Shown here: piece by piece, positions 1-8,752 of the stretch | How the letters are laid out: each line of letters opens with the position of its first letter | Numbering within the stretch: position 1 is the first letter of the stretch | NCBI GenBank assembly: GCA_016184365.1 | Contig: JACPCW010000081.1 | Location: 1 to 58,350, forward strand | Direction: 5' to 3' | DNA length: 58,350 bases | Origin: Candidatus Rokuibacteriota bacterium | GTDB taxonomy: Bacteria > Methylomirabilota > Methylomirabilia > Rokubacteriales > CSP1-6 | Translations under genes and position numbers: made by a program | The notes under the pieces: model-generated | Databases searched by the model: none | Told to the model about the DNA's origin: nothing | What the model saw: only the letters and a program-made list of their open reading frames with translations

Positions 1-21
1 CGGAACCGGTCGGCGGTGCGA

Positions 22-1761
22 TCAGCTGGCGAAGCGGCGTCGGGTCTCGGCGAGCTGCGCGACGATCGTGCGCGGCAGCCGGTCGCCGAACTGGCCGTAG
101 AAGCCCTCGAGACCGTCGAGCGCTTCGCGCCACTCGCCGGCGTCGACCCGCAGCGCCTCGTCGAGCGCGCCGCGCGGCATGTCGAGCCCGCTGACGTCGA
201 GCGCGCCGGCGGCGGGCAGGTACCCGATCGGCGATTCCACCGCCTGGCCGGTGCCGCGGATCCGTTCGACCATCCATTTGAGAATGCGCACGTTCTCGCT
301 GTAGCCGGGCCAGAGGAATCGGCCCGCGTCGTCGCGACGGAACCAGTTCACGCGGAAGAGCCTCGGCGGCTTCGCGATCTTCCGGCCCGTCGCCAGCCAG
401 TGCGCGAAGTAGTCCGCCATGTTGTAGCCGCAGAACGGCAGCATGGCCATCGGGTCCTGCCGCACGACACCGACCTTGCCCGTGATGGCGGCCGTGGTCT
501 CGGTCGACATGGCCGAGCCGAGGAACACGCCGTGGTCCCAGTCGAACGCCTCGAACACGAGCGGGATCGTGCGCGTGCGTCGTGAGCCGAAGATGAGACC
601 CGAGATCGGCACGCCGGCGGGATCTTCCCAGTTCGGCGCGACCGACGGGCACTGCTCCACGGACACCGTGAAGCGCGAATTCGGATGCGCGGCCGGCGTG
701 CCGGGCTTCCACGGCTCCCCGAGCCAGTCGGTCAGGCCCGGCGGGGCCTCGGGCGTGAGACCTTCCCACCACGGCTCGTGCGTCGGCGTCAGGGCGACGT
801 TGGTGAAGATCGTGTTCGACCGCACCATCGTCGTGGCGTTCGGATTCGTCTTCGGGCTCGTGTTCGGCGCCACGCCGAAGAAGCCGCGCTCGGGATTGAT
901 CGCGCGCAGCTGCCCGGTCGCGTCGACGTGCATCCACGCGATGTCGTCGCCCACGGTCCAGACGCGCCACCCGGGGAGGTGCGAGATCACCATCGAGAGG
1001 TTCGTCTTGCCGGAGGCGCTCGGCATCGCGGCGGCGAGATACGTGACCTCGCCGCCCGGATCTTCGACGCCGAGGATGAGCATGTGCTCGGCGAGCCAGC
1101 CTTCCTCGCGCGCCTGCGACGATCCGATCCGGAGCGCGTGACACTTCTTGCCGAGCAGCGCGTTCCCGCCGTAGCCCGAGCCGATGCTCCAGATGAGCTT
1201 CTCTTCCGGAAAGTGCAGGATCAGCCGGCGGTCGGGCGAGAGGTCGCCGAGCGAATGAAGCCCGCCGACGAAATCGTCCTCGCTGCGCATGTGCTGGATC
1301 GCGACCTGTCCGACGCGCGTCATCAGATGCATGCTGGCGACGACGTACGCGCTGTCGGTCACCATGAGACCCACGCGGCTCATCGACGAACCCGCCGGGC
1401 CCATCAGGTACGGAATCACGTACATCGTCCGGTCGCGCATGGACCCGCGAAACCACGCGCCCGCTTTGTCTTTCGCCTCGGCCGGCGCCATCCAGTTGTT
1501 CGTCGGCCCGGCGGCGTCGCGCTCCCGCGTGCAGATGAACGTGAGCTGCTCGGTGCGCGCGACGTCGGACGGATGGCTGCGGTGGAGATAGCAGTTCGGA
1601 TACGTGCGGGAGTTCAGGGGGAGGAGCGTGCCGTCCCGGAGCATGTCCTCGATGAGGCCGTCGTACTCGGCCTTCGAGCCATCGCACCACACGACCCGAG
1701 ACGGTCGGGTGAGGTCAGCGGCCTGGTCGACCCACTTCTCGGCCGTACGGGTCACGGTCAT
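22..1761 (-). CDS. pckG: phosphoenolpyruvate carboxykinase (GTP)
   Basis: Converts oxaloacetate plus GTP to phosphoenolpyruvate, CO2 and GDP, the first committed step of gluconeogenesis, in the cytosol. The 579-residue product is close to the usual 590-620 for GTP-type enzymes. The nucleotide-binding P-loop PSASGKTN lies near residues 247-254, followed by the metal-binding GDDIAWM near 272-278. Substrate-binding sequence NNWMAP is near residue 88 and RVNWFRRD lies in the C-terminal third. These identify the GTP rather than the ATP family. The ATG at 1761 is preceded by a promoter-like sequence at 1822-1850. The gene is transcribed away from cobS and appears to be monocistronic on this side. 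Its stop lies at the window edge. Confidence 0.96.
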   Translation of the reverse strand: MTVTRTAEKWVDQAADLTRPSRVVWCDGSKAEYDGLIEDMLRDGTLLPLNSRTYPNCYLHRSHPSDVARTEQLTFICTRERDAAGPTNNWMAPAEAKDKAGAWFRGSMRDRTMYVIPYLMGPAGSSMSRVGLMVTDSAYVVASMHLMTRVGQVAIQHMRSEDDFVGGLHSLGDLSPDRRLILHFPEEKLIWSIGSGYGGNALLGKKCHALRIGSSQAREEGWLAEHMLILGVEDPGGEVTYLAAAMPSASGKTNLSMVISHLPGWRVWTVGDDIAWMHVDATGQLRAINPERGFFGVAPNTSPKTNPNATTMVRSNTIFTNVALTPTHEPWWEGLTPEAPPGLTDWLGEPWKPGTPAAHPNSRFTVSVEQCPSVAPNWEDPAGVPISGLIFGSRRTRTIPLVFEAFDWDHGVFLGSAMSTETTAAITGKVGVVRQDPMAMLPFCGYNMADYFAHWLATGRKIAKPPRLFRVNWFRRDDAGRFLWPGYSENVRILKWMVERIRGTGQAVESPIGYLPAAGALDVSGLDMPRGALDEALRVDAGEWREALDGLEGFYGQFGDRLPRTIVAQLAETRRRFAS

Positions 1762-1821
1762 GAATGGTCCTCGCAGTGGTTGGAACCGCGGTTTGCGCGA
1801 TCGACCGGCATGCTCGATCGA

Positions 1822-1850
1822 ATTGTCACCGTGGTCTGTCCGGGTGTCAA
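1822..1850 (-). promoter_or_regulatory. sigma-70-type promoter for pckG
   Basis: Read on the minus strand there is a perfect -35 TTGACA (1850-1845), a 17-base spacer and a -10 GACAAT (1827-1822). It lies about 60 bases upstream of the pckG start in the 123-base divergent spacer shared with cobS. Position, spacing and orientation all fit. The assignment comes from pattern only. Confidence 0.6.
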
Positions 1851-1884
1851 ACGAGCGTCATTCTGAGGTGATAGCATCCGCCGC

Positions 1885-2625
1885 GTGTCGGGCCTGGGCG
1901 ACGCCGTCCGCTACCTGACGATCGTGCCGTTCCCGGGCGCGAGTGGCAGCCACCAGGCGCTCGGCCGGGCCGCTCCGTGGTTCCCGGTGGTCGGTCTCGG
2001 CATCGGCGCCGCGCTGGTGGTCGGCGAATGGGTCACGGTGCGGCTCTTCGGGCCGCTCCTCGGCGCGCTGATCATCGTCACGGTCTGGAAGCTCGCGAGT
2101 GGCGGCCTGCACCTCGACGGCCTCGCCGACTGCCTCGATGGATTGATGGGCCGCGACGCCGCCCATCGCCTGCTCATCATGCGCGACAGCCGGATCGGCG
2201 CGTTCGGCGCGATCGGCCTCATCCTCTTCCTCATGCTCGAGATCGCCGCCGTTGCCGAGCTGTCGTCGGCGGCGCGGGGCGCGACGCTCGCCGTGGCGCC
2301 CGCCGTCGCCCGGGCGATGCCGCCGCTGCTGTCGCGCCTGTTCAGAGCGGCGCGTCCCGACGGGCAGGGCGCGACGTTCGGGGCCGCGATCGGGCCGATG
2401 GCGGTACCGATCGCGCTGGCGGTCGCGCTCGTCGCCGCCGCCGTCGGCCTCGGCTGGCTGGGCCTCGTCGGCGTCGTGATCGCGTCGATCGTGGCCATCG
2501 CGTTCGGCCGCTTCATGACCGCGCGGATCGGCGGCATCACCGGTGACGTCCACGGCGCGGCGGTCGAACTGTCGGAGCTCGCGATGCTCTTGACCGTCTC
2601 GGCGTGGCTCCACGTCCGCCCATGA
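1885..2625 (+). CDS. cobS: adenosylcobinamide-GDP ribazoletransferase (cobalamin synthase)
   Basis: Joins adenosylcobinamide-GDP and alpha-ribazole (or its 5'-phosphate) to form adenosylcobalamin (phosphate), an integral inner-membrane step. The 246-residue protein is strongly hydrophobic with about six membrane segments. It carries the family motif GGLHLDGLADCLDGLMG near residues 73-89, whose acidic residues bind metal. A conserved RDSRIGAFG follows near residue 104. It begins with GTG, right after the divergent spacer. Its stop overlaps the ATG of the cobC-like gene (ATGA), so the two are probably translated together. It sits 9 kb from the main cobalamin locus and no riboswitch was seen before it. 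Confidence 0.95.
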   Translation: MSGLGDAVRYLTIVPFPGASGSHQALGRAAPWFPVVGLGIGAALVVGEWVTVRLFGPLLGALIIVTVWKLASGGLHLDGLADCLDGLMGRDAAHRLLIMRDSRIGAFGAIGLILFLMLEIAAVAELSSAARGATLAVAPAVARAMPPLLSRLFRAARPDGQGATFGAAIGPMAVPIALAVALVAAAVGLGWLGLVGVVIASIVAIAFGRFMTARIGGITGDVHGAAVELSELAMLLTVSAWLHVRP

Positions 2626-3230
2626 ACGCCACGACCATCTACTTGCTGCGCCACGGCGAGGTCGTCGGGGCCGAGACGCGCCGTCTCATCGGTCATCTGG
2701 ACGTGCCGCTCTCGGAACGCGGCGAGCGGCAATGCGCGGCGCAGGCGCGCCGTCTCGCGCGCGAGCCGATCGCGGCCGTGTTCGCGAGCGATCTCGTGCG
2801 CGCCCGCCGCAGCGCCCAGATCGTCGCAGCGCCGCACGGCCACGTGCCGACCGAGCTCGTCGCGCTGCGCGAGATGTCGATGGGGCGATGGGACGGGCTC
2901 ACGTCGTCCGAGATCGAAGCCCGCGATCCCGGGATGTTCGAGCAATGGATGACACGGCTCGGCGAGTTTCCGTTTCCGGACGGCGAGAGCCTGCCCGATC
3001 TGCTCGGCCGCGCGTGGCCGGCGTTCGAGACGATCGTCTGCGAGTATCCCGGGCGGAGCGTGGCGGTCGTCGCGCATGGCGGCACGAACCGCGCGATCCT
3101 CTGCCGGGCCCTCGGCGTGCCGCTCGCGCGGATTCTCGCGTTCGGCCAGGATTACGGCGCGCTGAACGTCCTGGAGTTCGCGCGCGGCGCGTTCACGCTC
3201 CGGCGGCTCAACCAGTCGCCCATGCTATGA
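2622..3230 (+). CDS. cobC: alpha-ribazole phosphatase / histidine phosphatase family
   Basis: Probably dephosphorylates alpha-ribazole-5'-phosphate (or adenosylcobalamin phosphate) in nucleotide-loop assembly. The protein has the phosphoglycerate-mutase-like fold signature LRHGE at its N-terminus, which carries the phospho-accepting His, and AHGGTNR with the second catalytic His near residue 152. An ATG at 2622 overlapping the cobS stop gives 202 residues. A start 18 bases upstream is open but would overlap cobS further. The family alone does not prove substrate, since phosphoglycerate mutases and other phosphatases share these motifs. The overlap with cobS is the reason for the cobC call. 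Confidence 0.85.
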   Translation: MNATTIYLLRHGEVVGAETRRLIGHLDVPLSERGERQCAAQARRLAREPIAAVFASDLVRARRSAQIVAAPHGHVPTELVALREMSMGRWDGLTSSEIEARDPGMFEQWMTRLGEFPFPDGESLPDLLGRAWPAFETIVCEYPGRSVAVVAHGGTNRAILCRALGVPLARILAFGQDYGALNVLEFARGAFTLRRLNQSPML

Positions 3231-3240
3231 TCCGCGCCTC

Positions 3241-3378
3241 GTGGCCGTAGGTCCCGACGCGCTCCTTCAGATGTACGCAGGCCCGAACATTCCGATCCCG
3301 TTCAGTCCGCCGCTCGAGGTGTTCGCCGCCCCCGATGTCGACGACGTGGTCGCCGCCGGCCGCGACGTGTTGAAGTAG
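3241..3378 (+). pseudogene. remnant of 2-oxoacid dehydrogenase E1-beta C-terminus
   Basis: A 45-codon open stretch starting at a GTG encodes NIPIPFSPPLE followed by APDVDDVVAAGRDVLK. This resembles the last 35 or so residues of pyruvate/acetoin/branched-chain dehydrogenase E1-beta subunits, which typically end with a P-x-P-[FY]-[SA]-x-x-[LI]-E block, a Pro-x-(acidic) turn and a final helix. No E1-alpha or the rest of E1-beta is present, because cobC lies directly upstream. It is best read as the decayed tail of a deleted gene. A genuine small protein cannot be excluded. Confidence 0.45.
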
Positions 3379-3409
3379 ACTCGGTCGCACCATCGAAAGG
3401 AGCATGCGC

Positions 3410-4963
3410 ATGACGCGAGCAGCCTTCCGGTCCCTCGCCTTCGTTCTCGGTGTCGTCTTCGCCGTCGTTCCCGCCTTCGCGCAGGAGCAGCCGCGCACCG
3501 GCGGCGTGCTCAAGGCCGGCATGATCGGCGAGCCCCCGTCGCTGGACCTCCACTGGACGACGGCGGTGATCACGCAGCAGATCACGTGGCACGTGTACGA
3601 GACGCTCTTCACGTACGACAAGCAGTGGAACCCGATCCCGATGCTCGCCGAGAGCCACGCGTTCTCGGACGGCGGGCGCCGCTTCACCGTGAAGCTCCGC
3701 CGTGGCGTCAAGTTCCACAACGGCAAGGAGATGACGTCGGCCGACGTCGTCCCGTCGCTCAAGCGGTGGGGCAAGATGGCGACGCCCGGCAAGGCCGTGT
3801 TCAAGTTCGTGGAGGCGGTCGAGGCCAAGGGGCCCTACGAGGTCCAGCTCCACCTGAAGGAGCCGGCGTCCGCGGCGCTGCTCGACGGGCTCGCCCGCCC
3901 GAACAACGCGGCGGCGATCTACCCCAAGGACGTGATGGACGCCGCGGGCGACGGGCAGATCAAGGAATTCATCGGGACCGGGCCGTTCCGCTTCGTGGAG
4001 CACAAGCCCGACCGCCACATCAAGCTGGCCCGCTTCAAGGACTACGTGGCGCGCTCCGAGGCGCCCGACGGCTTCGGCGGGAAGCGCACCGCCTACGTCG
4101 ACGAGATTCTCTTCATCCCGGTGCCCGACGTCACGGTCCGCCTGGCCGGCGTCGAGACCGGCGAATACCACTTCGGCCAGCAGATCAAGCAGGACCAGTA
4201 CGACCGCATCAAGACCATGCGGGATGTCGGCGCGCGCATCCTGAAGCCGTCGGCGTGGTCCACCGCGGTCATCAATCACAAGCAGGGACTCATGACCGAC
4301 AAGCGGCTGCGTCAGGCCGTGCAGGCGGCGCTCGACATGGAGCCGATCATGTCGGCCGGGTTCGGTCACAGGGACTTCTATCGCCTCGACCCCGGACTCA
4401 TGTACCAGGAACAGCCGCAGTGGCATTCGAAGGCCGGCGGCGAGCTCTACAACCAGAAGAACAAGGCGAAGGCGCAGAAGCTCCTGAAGGAGGCCGGGTA
4501 CGCCGGCCAGCCCGTGCGCTGGGTCACGACGAGGGAATACGAGTGGATGTACAAGAACGCCCTCGTCGCCAAGCAGCAGCTCGAGGAAGCGGGCTTCAAG
4601 ATCGACCTCCAGGTGGTGGACTGGGCGACGCTCGTCCAGCGCCGGAACAAGCCGGAGCTGTTCGACATCTTCTCGACGGGCTTCACGTTCGGTCCCGAGC
4701 CCGCGCTGGCGACGCACGTCCAGTGCGGCTGGCCCGGCTGGTGGTGTCTCGAAGAGAAGGAGCGGCTGATGGAGTCGCTCGCGCGGGAGACCGACCCCAA
4801 GAAGCGCCGCGCCCAGTGGGAGCGCGTGCAGCAGCTCTTCTACGAGGACGTCGGCCGCATCAAGTTCGGCGATTACTTCTCGCTCGACGTCGTGCGCAAG
4901 GATGTCCGCAATCTCCCGGCGGTGCCGTGGCTCGCGTTCTGGAACGTCTGGCTCGCGAAGTAG
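3410..4963 (+). CDS. ABC transporter substrate-binding protein, peptide/nickel (SBP_bac_5) family
   Basis: Periplasmic binding protein of a peptide-type ABC importer. A signal peptide (hydrophobic run ending VVPAFAQE) precedes a mature domain with the family's typical early sequence, a GEPPSLDLHW segment and the YETLFTYD block. FTVKLRRGVKFHNGKEMTSADV matches the SBP_bac_5 core (written here in two parts: FTVKLRRGVKF and HNGKEMTSADV). The ATG at 3410 is preferred over the in-frame ATG at 3404 because GAAAGG at 3395-3400 then has a 9-base spacing. It is followed by two permease genes, so it is the solute receptor of that system. Ligand unknown; the adjacent gamma-glutamyltransferase hints at gamma-glutamyl peptides or glutathione. 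Confidence 0.9.
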   Translation: MTRAAFRSLAFVLGVVFAVVPAFAQEQPRTGGVLKAGMIGEPPSLDLHWTTAVITQQITWHVYETLFTYDKQWNPIPMLAESHAFSDGGRRFTVKLRRGVKFHNGKEMTSADVVPSLKRWGKMATPGKAVFKFVEAVEAKGPYEVQLHLKEPASAALLDGLARPNNAAAIYPKDVMDAAGDGQIKEFIGTGPFRFVEHKPDRHIKLARFKDYVARSEAPDGFGGKRTAYVDEILFIPVPDVTVRLAGVETGEYHFGQQIKQDQYDRIKTMRDVGARILKPSAWSTAVINHKQGLMTDKRLRQAVQAALDMEPIMSAGFGHRDFYRLDPGLMYQEQPQWHSKAGGELYNQKNKAKAQKLLKEAGYAGQPVRWVTTREYEWMYKNALVAKQQLEEAGFKIDLQVVDWATLVQRRNKPELFDIFSTGFTFGPEPALATHVQCGWPGWWCLEEKERLMESLARETDPKKRRAQWERVQQLFYEDVGRIKFGDYFSLDVVRKDVRNLPAVPWLAFWNVWLAK

Positions 4964-5247
4964 GGTGGGTCGTCGCGCTCGCCATCGTCCTCGCGGGCTG
5001 CGGGACGATGGCGGAGCGCGCGTGCGACCGCACGTCGATCGTCGTCGCGCAGAAGGACGAGCGGACGCGCCTCGAAGAGCGGCGCGGCGCGCCGCGTGTG
5101 ACCGCGACCGGCAGCGTAGAAGAGACGAGGGAGATGGTGCCCGTCCGCGAGTACTGGCTGCGCGACGCGGCCGGCCGGTCGTACCGCGTGACCGAAACTG
5201 AATTCCGCGCCGCGACCGTCGGCCAGTCGATGGAGGTGTGTCGATAA
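4948..5247 (+). CDS. small lipoprotein, start uncertain
   Basis: The frame overlapping the end of the binding-protein gene encodes a short charged start, a hydrophobic run and the lipobox LAGC. About 80 mainly polar residues follow, including REYWLRDAAGRSYRVTETEF. This is the layout of a small outer-membrane-directed lipoprotein. No ATG, GTG or TTG precedes the lipobox at a suitable distance. The coordinates use a CTG at 4948, while the first ATG (5008) lies after the lipobox Cys and would give a non-exported 79-residue protein. The 3' end overlaps the next permease start. It was not recognised as a named family. Confidence 0.5.
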   Translation: MAREVGWVVALAIVLAGCGTMAERACDRTSIVVAQKDERTRLEERRGAPRVTATGSVEETREMVPVREYWLRDAAGRSYRVTETEFRAATVGQSMEVCR

Positions 5248-6188
5248 AGACGTATGTCCTGCGACGCCTCCTCGCGCTGATCCCCGTCGCGATCGTCGTC
5301 GCGACGGTCGCGTTCGTGCTGATCCATCTGGCCCCCGGTGATCCCGCATCCGTCATTGCCGGGCCCGATGCCTCTCCGGAGGACATCGCGAGGATCACGC
5401 AGCAGATGGGATTGGACCGGCCACTTCCCGTCCAGCTCGTGTCCTGGTACGGGCGGCTCCTGCAGGGCGACCTCGGCCGCTCGATCTTCCTGCGCAAGCC
5501 CGTCTTCGACGCGATCCTCGATCGGCTGGAGCCGACGCTGCTCCTGACGATCGCCGCCACGATCATCGCGGTGCTCATCGGGGTCCCCGCGGGCGTCGTG
5601 TCCGCGCGCTACCACAACTCGTTCGCGGACCAGGCGTTCATGGTCGTGGCGCTGGTCGGCATCTCGGTGCCGAACTTCCTGCTGGGGCTGCTCTTCGTGC
5701 TGTTCTTCGGCGTCTGGCTCGGCTGGTTCCCGGTGGCCGGCTATTCACCGCTCGAATACGGATGGCTCGGCACGCTGCGGTCGCTCGTGATGCCGGCGTT
5801 CGCGCTCGGGCTCGTGCAGTCGGCGTTGATCGCGCGCATCGCGCGCTCGAGCATGCTCGACGTGCTGCGCGAGCAGTACATCACCGCGGGGCGGGCGAAA
5901 GGTCTGGGCGAGCGCGCCGTCATCTACAAGCACGCGCTCCGGAACGCGCTGATCCCGACGGTCACGATCATCGGCATCAGCTTCGCAATTTTGTTATCGG
6001 GCGCGGTCGTCGTCGAGACCGTCTTCAACATCCCGGGCCTCGGGCGTCTCGTCGTGTCGGCGGTGCTGCGGCGGGACTACCCGGTGGTGCAGGGCGTGGT
6101 GCTGTGCGTCGCCGGCGTGTACATGCTGATCAACCTCGCCGTCGACCTCTCGTACCTCGTCATCGATCCGCGCGTGAAATACCAGTGA
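5238..6188 (+). CDS. ABC transporter permease, DppB/OppB type
   Basis: First inner-membrane permease of the peptide-type importer. The 316-residue protein starts with the family's conserved TYVLRRLLALIPV helix and the segment FVLIHLAPGDPA. About six membrane helices follow. The EAA loop that contacts the ATPase reads YITAGRAKGLGERAVIYKHALRNA (given here as YITAGRAKGLGE and KHALRNALIP). The GTG start overlaps the end of the small lipoprotein gene. The start is uncertain by a few codons because the GGAGG at 5232-5236 is very close to it. Second permease follows after 10 bases. Confidence 0.92.
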   Translation: MSIKTYVLRRLLALIPVAIVVATVAFVLIHLAPGDPASVIAGPDASPEDIARITQQMGLDRPLPVQLVSWYGRLLQGDLGRSIFLRKPVFDAILDRLEPTLLLTIAATIIAVLIGVPAGVVSARYHNSFADQAFMVVALVGISVPNFLLGLLFVLFFGVWLGWFPVAGYSPLEYGWLGTLRSLVMPAFALGLVQSALIARIARSSMLDVLREQYITAGRAKGLGERAVIYKHALRNALIPTVTIIGISFAILLSGAVVVETVFNIPGLGRLVVSAVLRRDYPVVQGVVLCVAGVYMLINLAVDLSYLVIDPRVKYQ

Positions 6189-6198
6189 GCCGACCGTC

Positions 6199-7113
6199 AT
6201 GGCCGTGAGCCCGGCCAGCGAAGCGCTCGCGCTCGAGCCGGCGCGCGCCGGATCGCGCCGCATTCCGCTCTGGCTCACGCAGCTCACGCGGCGGCGGATC
6301 ACGCTCATCGGCCTGGTGATCATGGTCATCACGCTCACCGTCGGCGTGCTCGCGCCCGTGATCGCCGGCAGTCCCACCCACATGGACGTGAAGTCGCGGC
6401 TCTCGAAGCCGGGCGCGGCGCACTGGTTCGGCACCGACGACGTCGGCCGCGACGTCTACAGCCGCGTCGTGTACGGGGCGAGGCTCTCGCTGATGGTCGG
6501 CTCCGCCGTCGTGCTGTTCTCGTTCGTCTTCGGCATGACGGCCGGACTCGTCGCCGGGTACTACCGTGCGCTCGACAATCCGGTGATGCGGGTGATGGAC
6601 GGGTTGATGGCATTCCCGGCGATCATCCTCGCCATCGCGCTCATGGCGTCGCTCGGGCCCAGCGTGACGAACGTGATCGTCGCGATCGGTGTCGTCTACA
6701 CGCCCCGCGTCGCGCGCGTCGTGCGCGGCTCCGTGCTCGTGGTGCGCGAGACGTCGTACGTCGAGGCCGCGCGGGCGCTCGGCGCGTCGGATCTCGCGCT
6801 CGTCGGCCGGCACATCGTGCCGAACTGCCTGTCGCCCGTCATCGTCCAGGGCAGCTTCGTCTTCGCTGCGGCGGTGCTGACCGAGGCGGCGCTGTCGTTC
6901 CTCGGCGTCGGCGTCCCGCCGTACGTGCCGAGCTGGGGCAACATCCTGTCGGAGGGCCGGCTCTACATCCAGCAGGCGCCGTGGCTCGTGCTGTATCCCG
7001 GCGCCGCGATCATGCTCACCATCCTCGGGCTCAATCTCTTCGGCGACGGTCTCCGCGACGTCCTCGATCCGAAGATCCGCGGCCTGCAGGGCGATCGGCA
7101 GCGCGCCGCGTAA
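6199..7113 (+). CDS. ABC transporter permease, DppC/OppC type
   Basis: Second permease of the same importer, 304 residues. It has an N-terminal cytoplasmic tail, a first helix near residues 35-55, the family signature HWFGTDDVGRDVYSRVVYGARLS (in parts: HWFGTDDVGRDV, YGARLSL) and the C-terminal EAA loop VEAARALGASDLALVGRHI. The final periplasmic block ending SWGNILSEGR is typical. No DppD or DppF ATPase gene follows, so the energising subunits must be encoded elsewhere or shared with another system. Confidence 0.93.
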   Translation: MAVSPASEALALEPARAGSRRIPLWLTQLTRRRITLIGLVIMVITLTVGVLAPVIAGSPTHMDVKSRLSKPGAAHWFGTDDVGRDVYSRVVYGARLSLMVGSAVVLFSFVFGMTAGLVAGYYRALDNPVMRVMDGLMAFPAIILAIALMASLGPSVTNVIVAIGVVYTPRVARVVRGSVLVVRETSYVEAARALGASDLALVGRHIVPNCLSPVIVQGSFVFAAAVLTEAALSFLGVGVPPYVPSWGNILSEGRLYIQQAPWLVLYPGAAIMLTILGLNLFGDGLRDVLDPKIRGLQGDRQRAA

Positions 7114-7132
7114 CGACACAGAAAGGTCGACC

Positions 7133-8752
7133 ATGCCGCCACATCGGAATGCCTACCGACCGGTCGTCATGAGCGCCCGTGGCGTCGTCACGTCGGCGCA
7201 TCCGCTCGCGTCGATGGCGGGCGTCCGGATGCTCCTCCAGGGCGGGAACGCCGTCGACGCCGCCGTGGCGGTCGCCGCGTCGCTCAACGTCGTCGAGCCG
7301 TTCATGTCGGGCGTCGGCGGCGTCGGGCTCATGCTCATCTCGCGCGGGGGCGGGCGCGAGCGCCACGTCCTCGACTTCATCGGAACGGCGCCGAATGCAT
7401 CGACGACGACGGGTGTCACGGAGGCGGACCTCGCCGGCGGCCCGAAGTCGTGCGCCACGCCGGGAAATCTCGCCGGCTGGCTCGCCGCGCACGAGCGCTT
7501 CGGCTCGCTGCCGCGCGCGACCGTGCTCGGGCCCGCGATCACGATGGCGGAAGACGGGGTGCCGCTCACGTGGAAGAACGTCGAGTTCTTCGAGAAAGCG
7601 CGCGAGACGCTGCGCCGTTCCGCCGAGGCCGAGCGTCTCTACCTCGGCCACGGCGGACCGCGCCCCGGCGGCGTCGTGACGTACAGAGACCTGGCCGCGA
7701 CGCTCCGGCAGGTCGCCGAAGGCGGCGCCGAGGCGTTCTACCGGGGCCCGATCGCGCAGGCCATCGCGCGCTCCGTCCGGGAGGCGGGCGGCTGGATCGA
7801 CGAGAGCGATCTGGCGGCGTTCGCTCCGGTCTGGCGCGAGCCGGCCACGATCACGTATCGCGGGCTCGACGTCGCGTCGATGCCGCCGCCGTTCTCGGCG
7901 TTCCAGATGCTCGAGACGCTGAACGTCCTCGAGGGCTTCGACGTGCGCGGCTGGGGCCACGACTCCGTCGAGTACCTGCACCACCTGATCGAGACGATCA
8001 AGCTGGCCACGGCCGATCGGCTCGCGTACGCGTACTCGCCGGACGCGCCGATCCGCGGACTGCTCGCAAAGGCCTATGCGGCGTCGCAACGCGCGCGCAT
8101 CACCGGCCGCGCGCAGCCGAGCGAAGGCGAGCGGTTCAACCGCGACCGGCTGCCGGGGCAGATCGCCGAAGGCCATCCCGCGAAGTTCGAGAACGAGCAG
8201 ACGACGCACTTCGCGTGCGCCGACGCCGACGGCACCGTCGTCTCGGTGACGCAGACGCTCGGCGCGCCCTTCGGCTCCGGCTTCGCCGTGCCGGGCACGG
8301 GGATCGTGCTCAACAACATCCTCAAATGGATGGACCTCGCGCCCGAGTCACCGAACGTCGTGCGCCCGGGCCACAAGGCCGTGAGCATGATGTCGCCGAC
8401 GCAGGTCTATCGCGATGGCCGTTTCCTGCTCTCGATCGGGACGCCCGGGTCCTACGGAATCCTCCAGACCACGACGCAGATGCTCGTGAACGTGCTCGAC
8501 TTCGGCATGAACGTGCAGGAGGCCATCGAGGCGCCGCGCGTGCGCGTCTACCGCGACCGGCTCGTCGACGCCGAGGCGCGCATTCCGGCCGCGACGCTCG
8601 ACGGTCTGCGCGCGCGGGGCCACGAGGTGAACCTGATCGACGACTGGTCGTGGATCGTCGGCGGCGGGCAGGGCGTGATGCGCGATCCGGAATCCGGCGC
8701 GCTCATGGCCGGCGCCGACCCGCGCCGCGACGGCTACGCGCTCGCGGTGTGA
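7133..8752 (+). CDS. ggt: gamma-glutamyltransferase
   Basis: Ntn-hydrolase that cleaves gamma-glutamyl bonds of glutathione and related peptides. Sequence GGNAVDAAVA near residue 37 and GVGGVGLML near 60 are the conserved N-terminal blocks. The autoprocessing site TTHF is near residues 357-360, where the first Thr becomes the nucleophile of the small subunit. The downstream SVTQTLGAPFGSG and PGTGIVLNN fit the oxyanion region. No clear signal peptide is visible in the 539 residues, unlike the periplasmic E. coli enzyme, so it may be cytoplasmic. It follows the peptide importer by 19 bases and its stop overlaps the next start, suggesting uptake and hydrolysis of gamma-glutamyl peptides as one unit. 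Confidence 0.92.
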   Translation: MPPHRNAYRPVVMSARGVVTSAHPLASMAGVRMLLQGGNAVDAAVAVAASLNVVEPFMSGVGGVGLMLISRGGGRERHVLDFIGTAPNASTTTGVTEADLAGGPKSCATPGNLAGWLAAHERFGSLPRATVLGPAITMAEDGVPLTWKNVEFFEKARETLRRSAEAERLYLGHGGPRPGGVVTYRDLAATLRQVAEGGAEAFYRGPIAQAIARSVREAGGWIDESDLAAFAPVWREPATITYRGLDVASMPPPFSAFQMLETLNVLEGFDVRGWGHDSVEYLHHLIETIKLATADRLAYAYSPDAPIRGLLAKAYAASQRARITGRAQPSEGERFNRDRLPGQIAEGHPAKFENEQTTHFACADADGTVVSVTQTLGAPFGSGFAVPGTGIVLNNILKWMDLAPESPNVVRPGHKAVSMMSPTQVYRDGRFLLSIGTPGSYGILQTTTQMLVNVLDFGMNVQEAIEAPRVRVYRDRLVDAEARIPAATLDGLRARGHEVNLIDDWSWIVGGGQGVMRDPESGALMAGADPRRDGYALAV

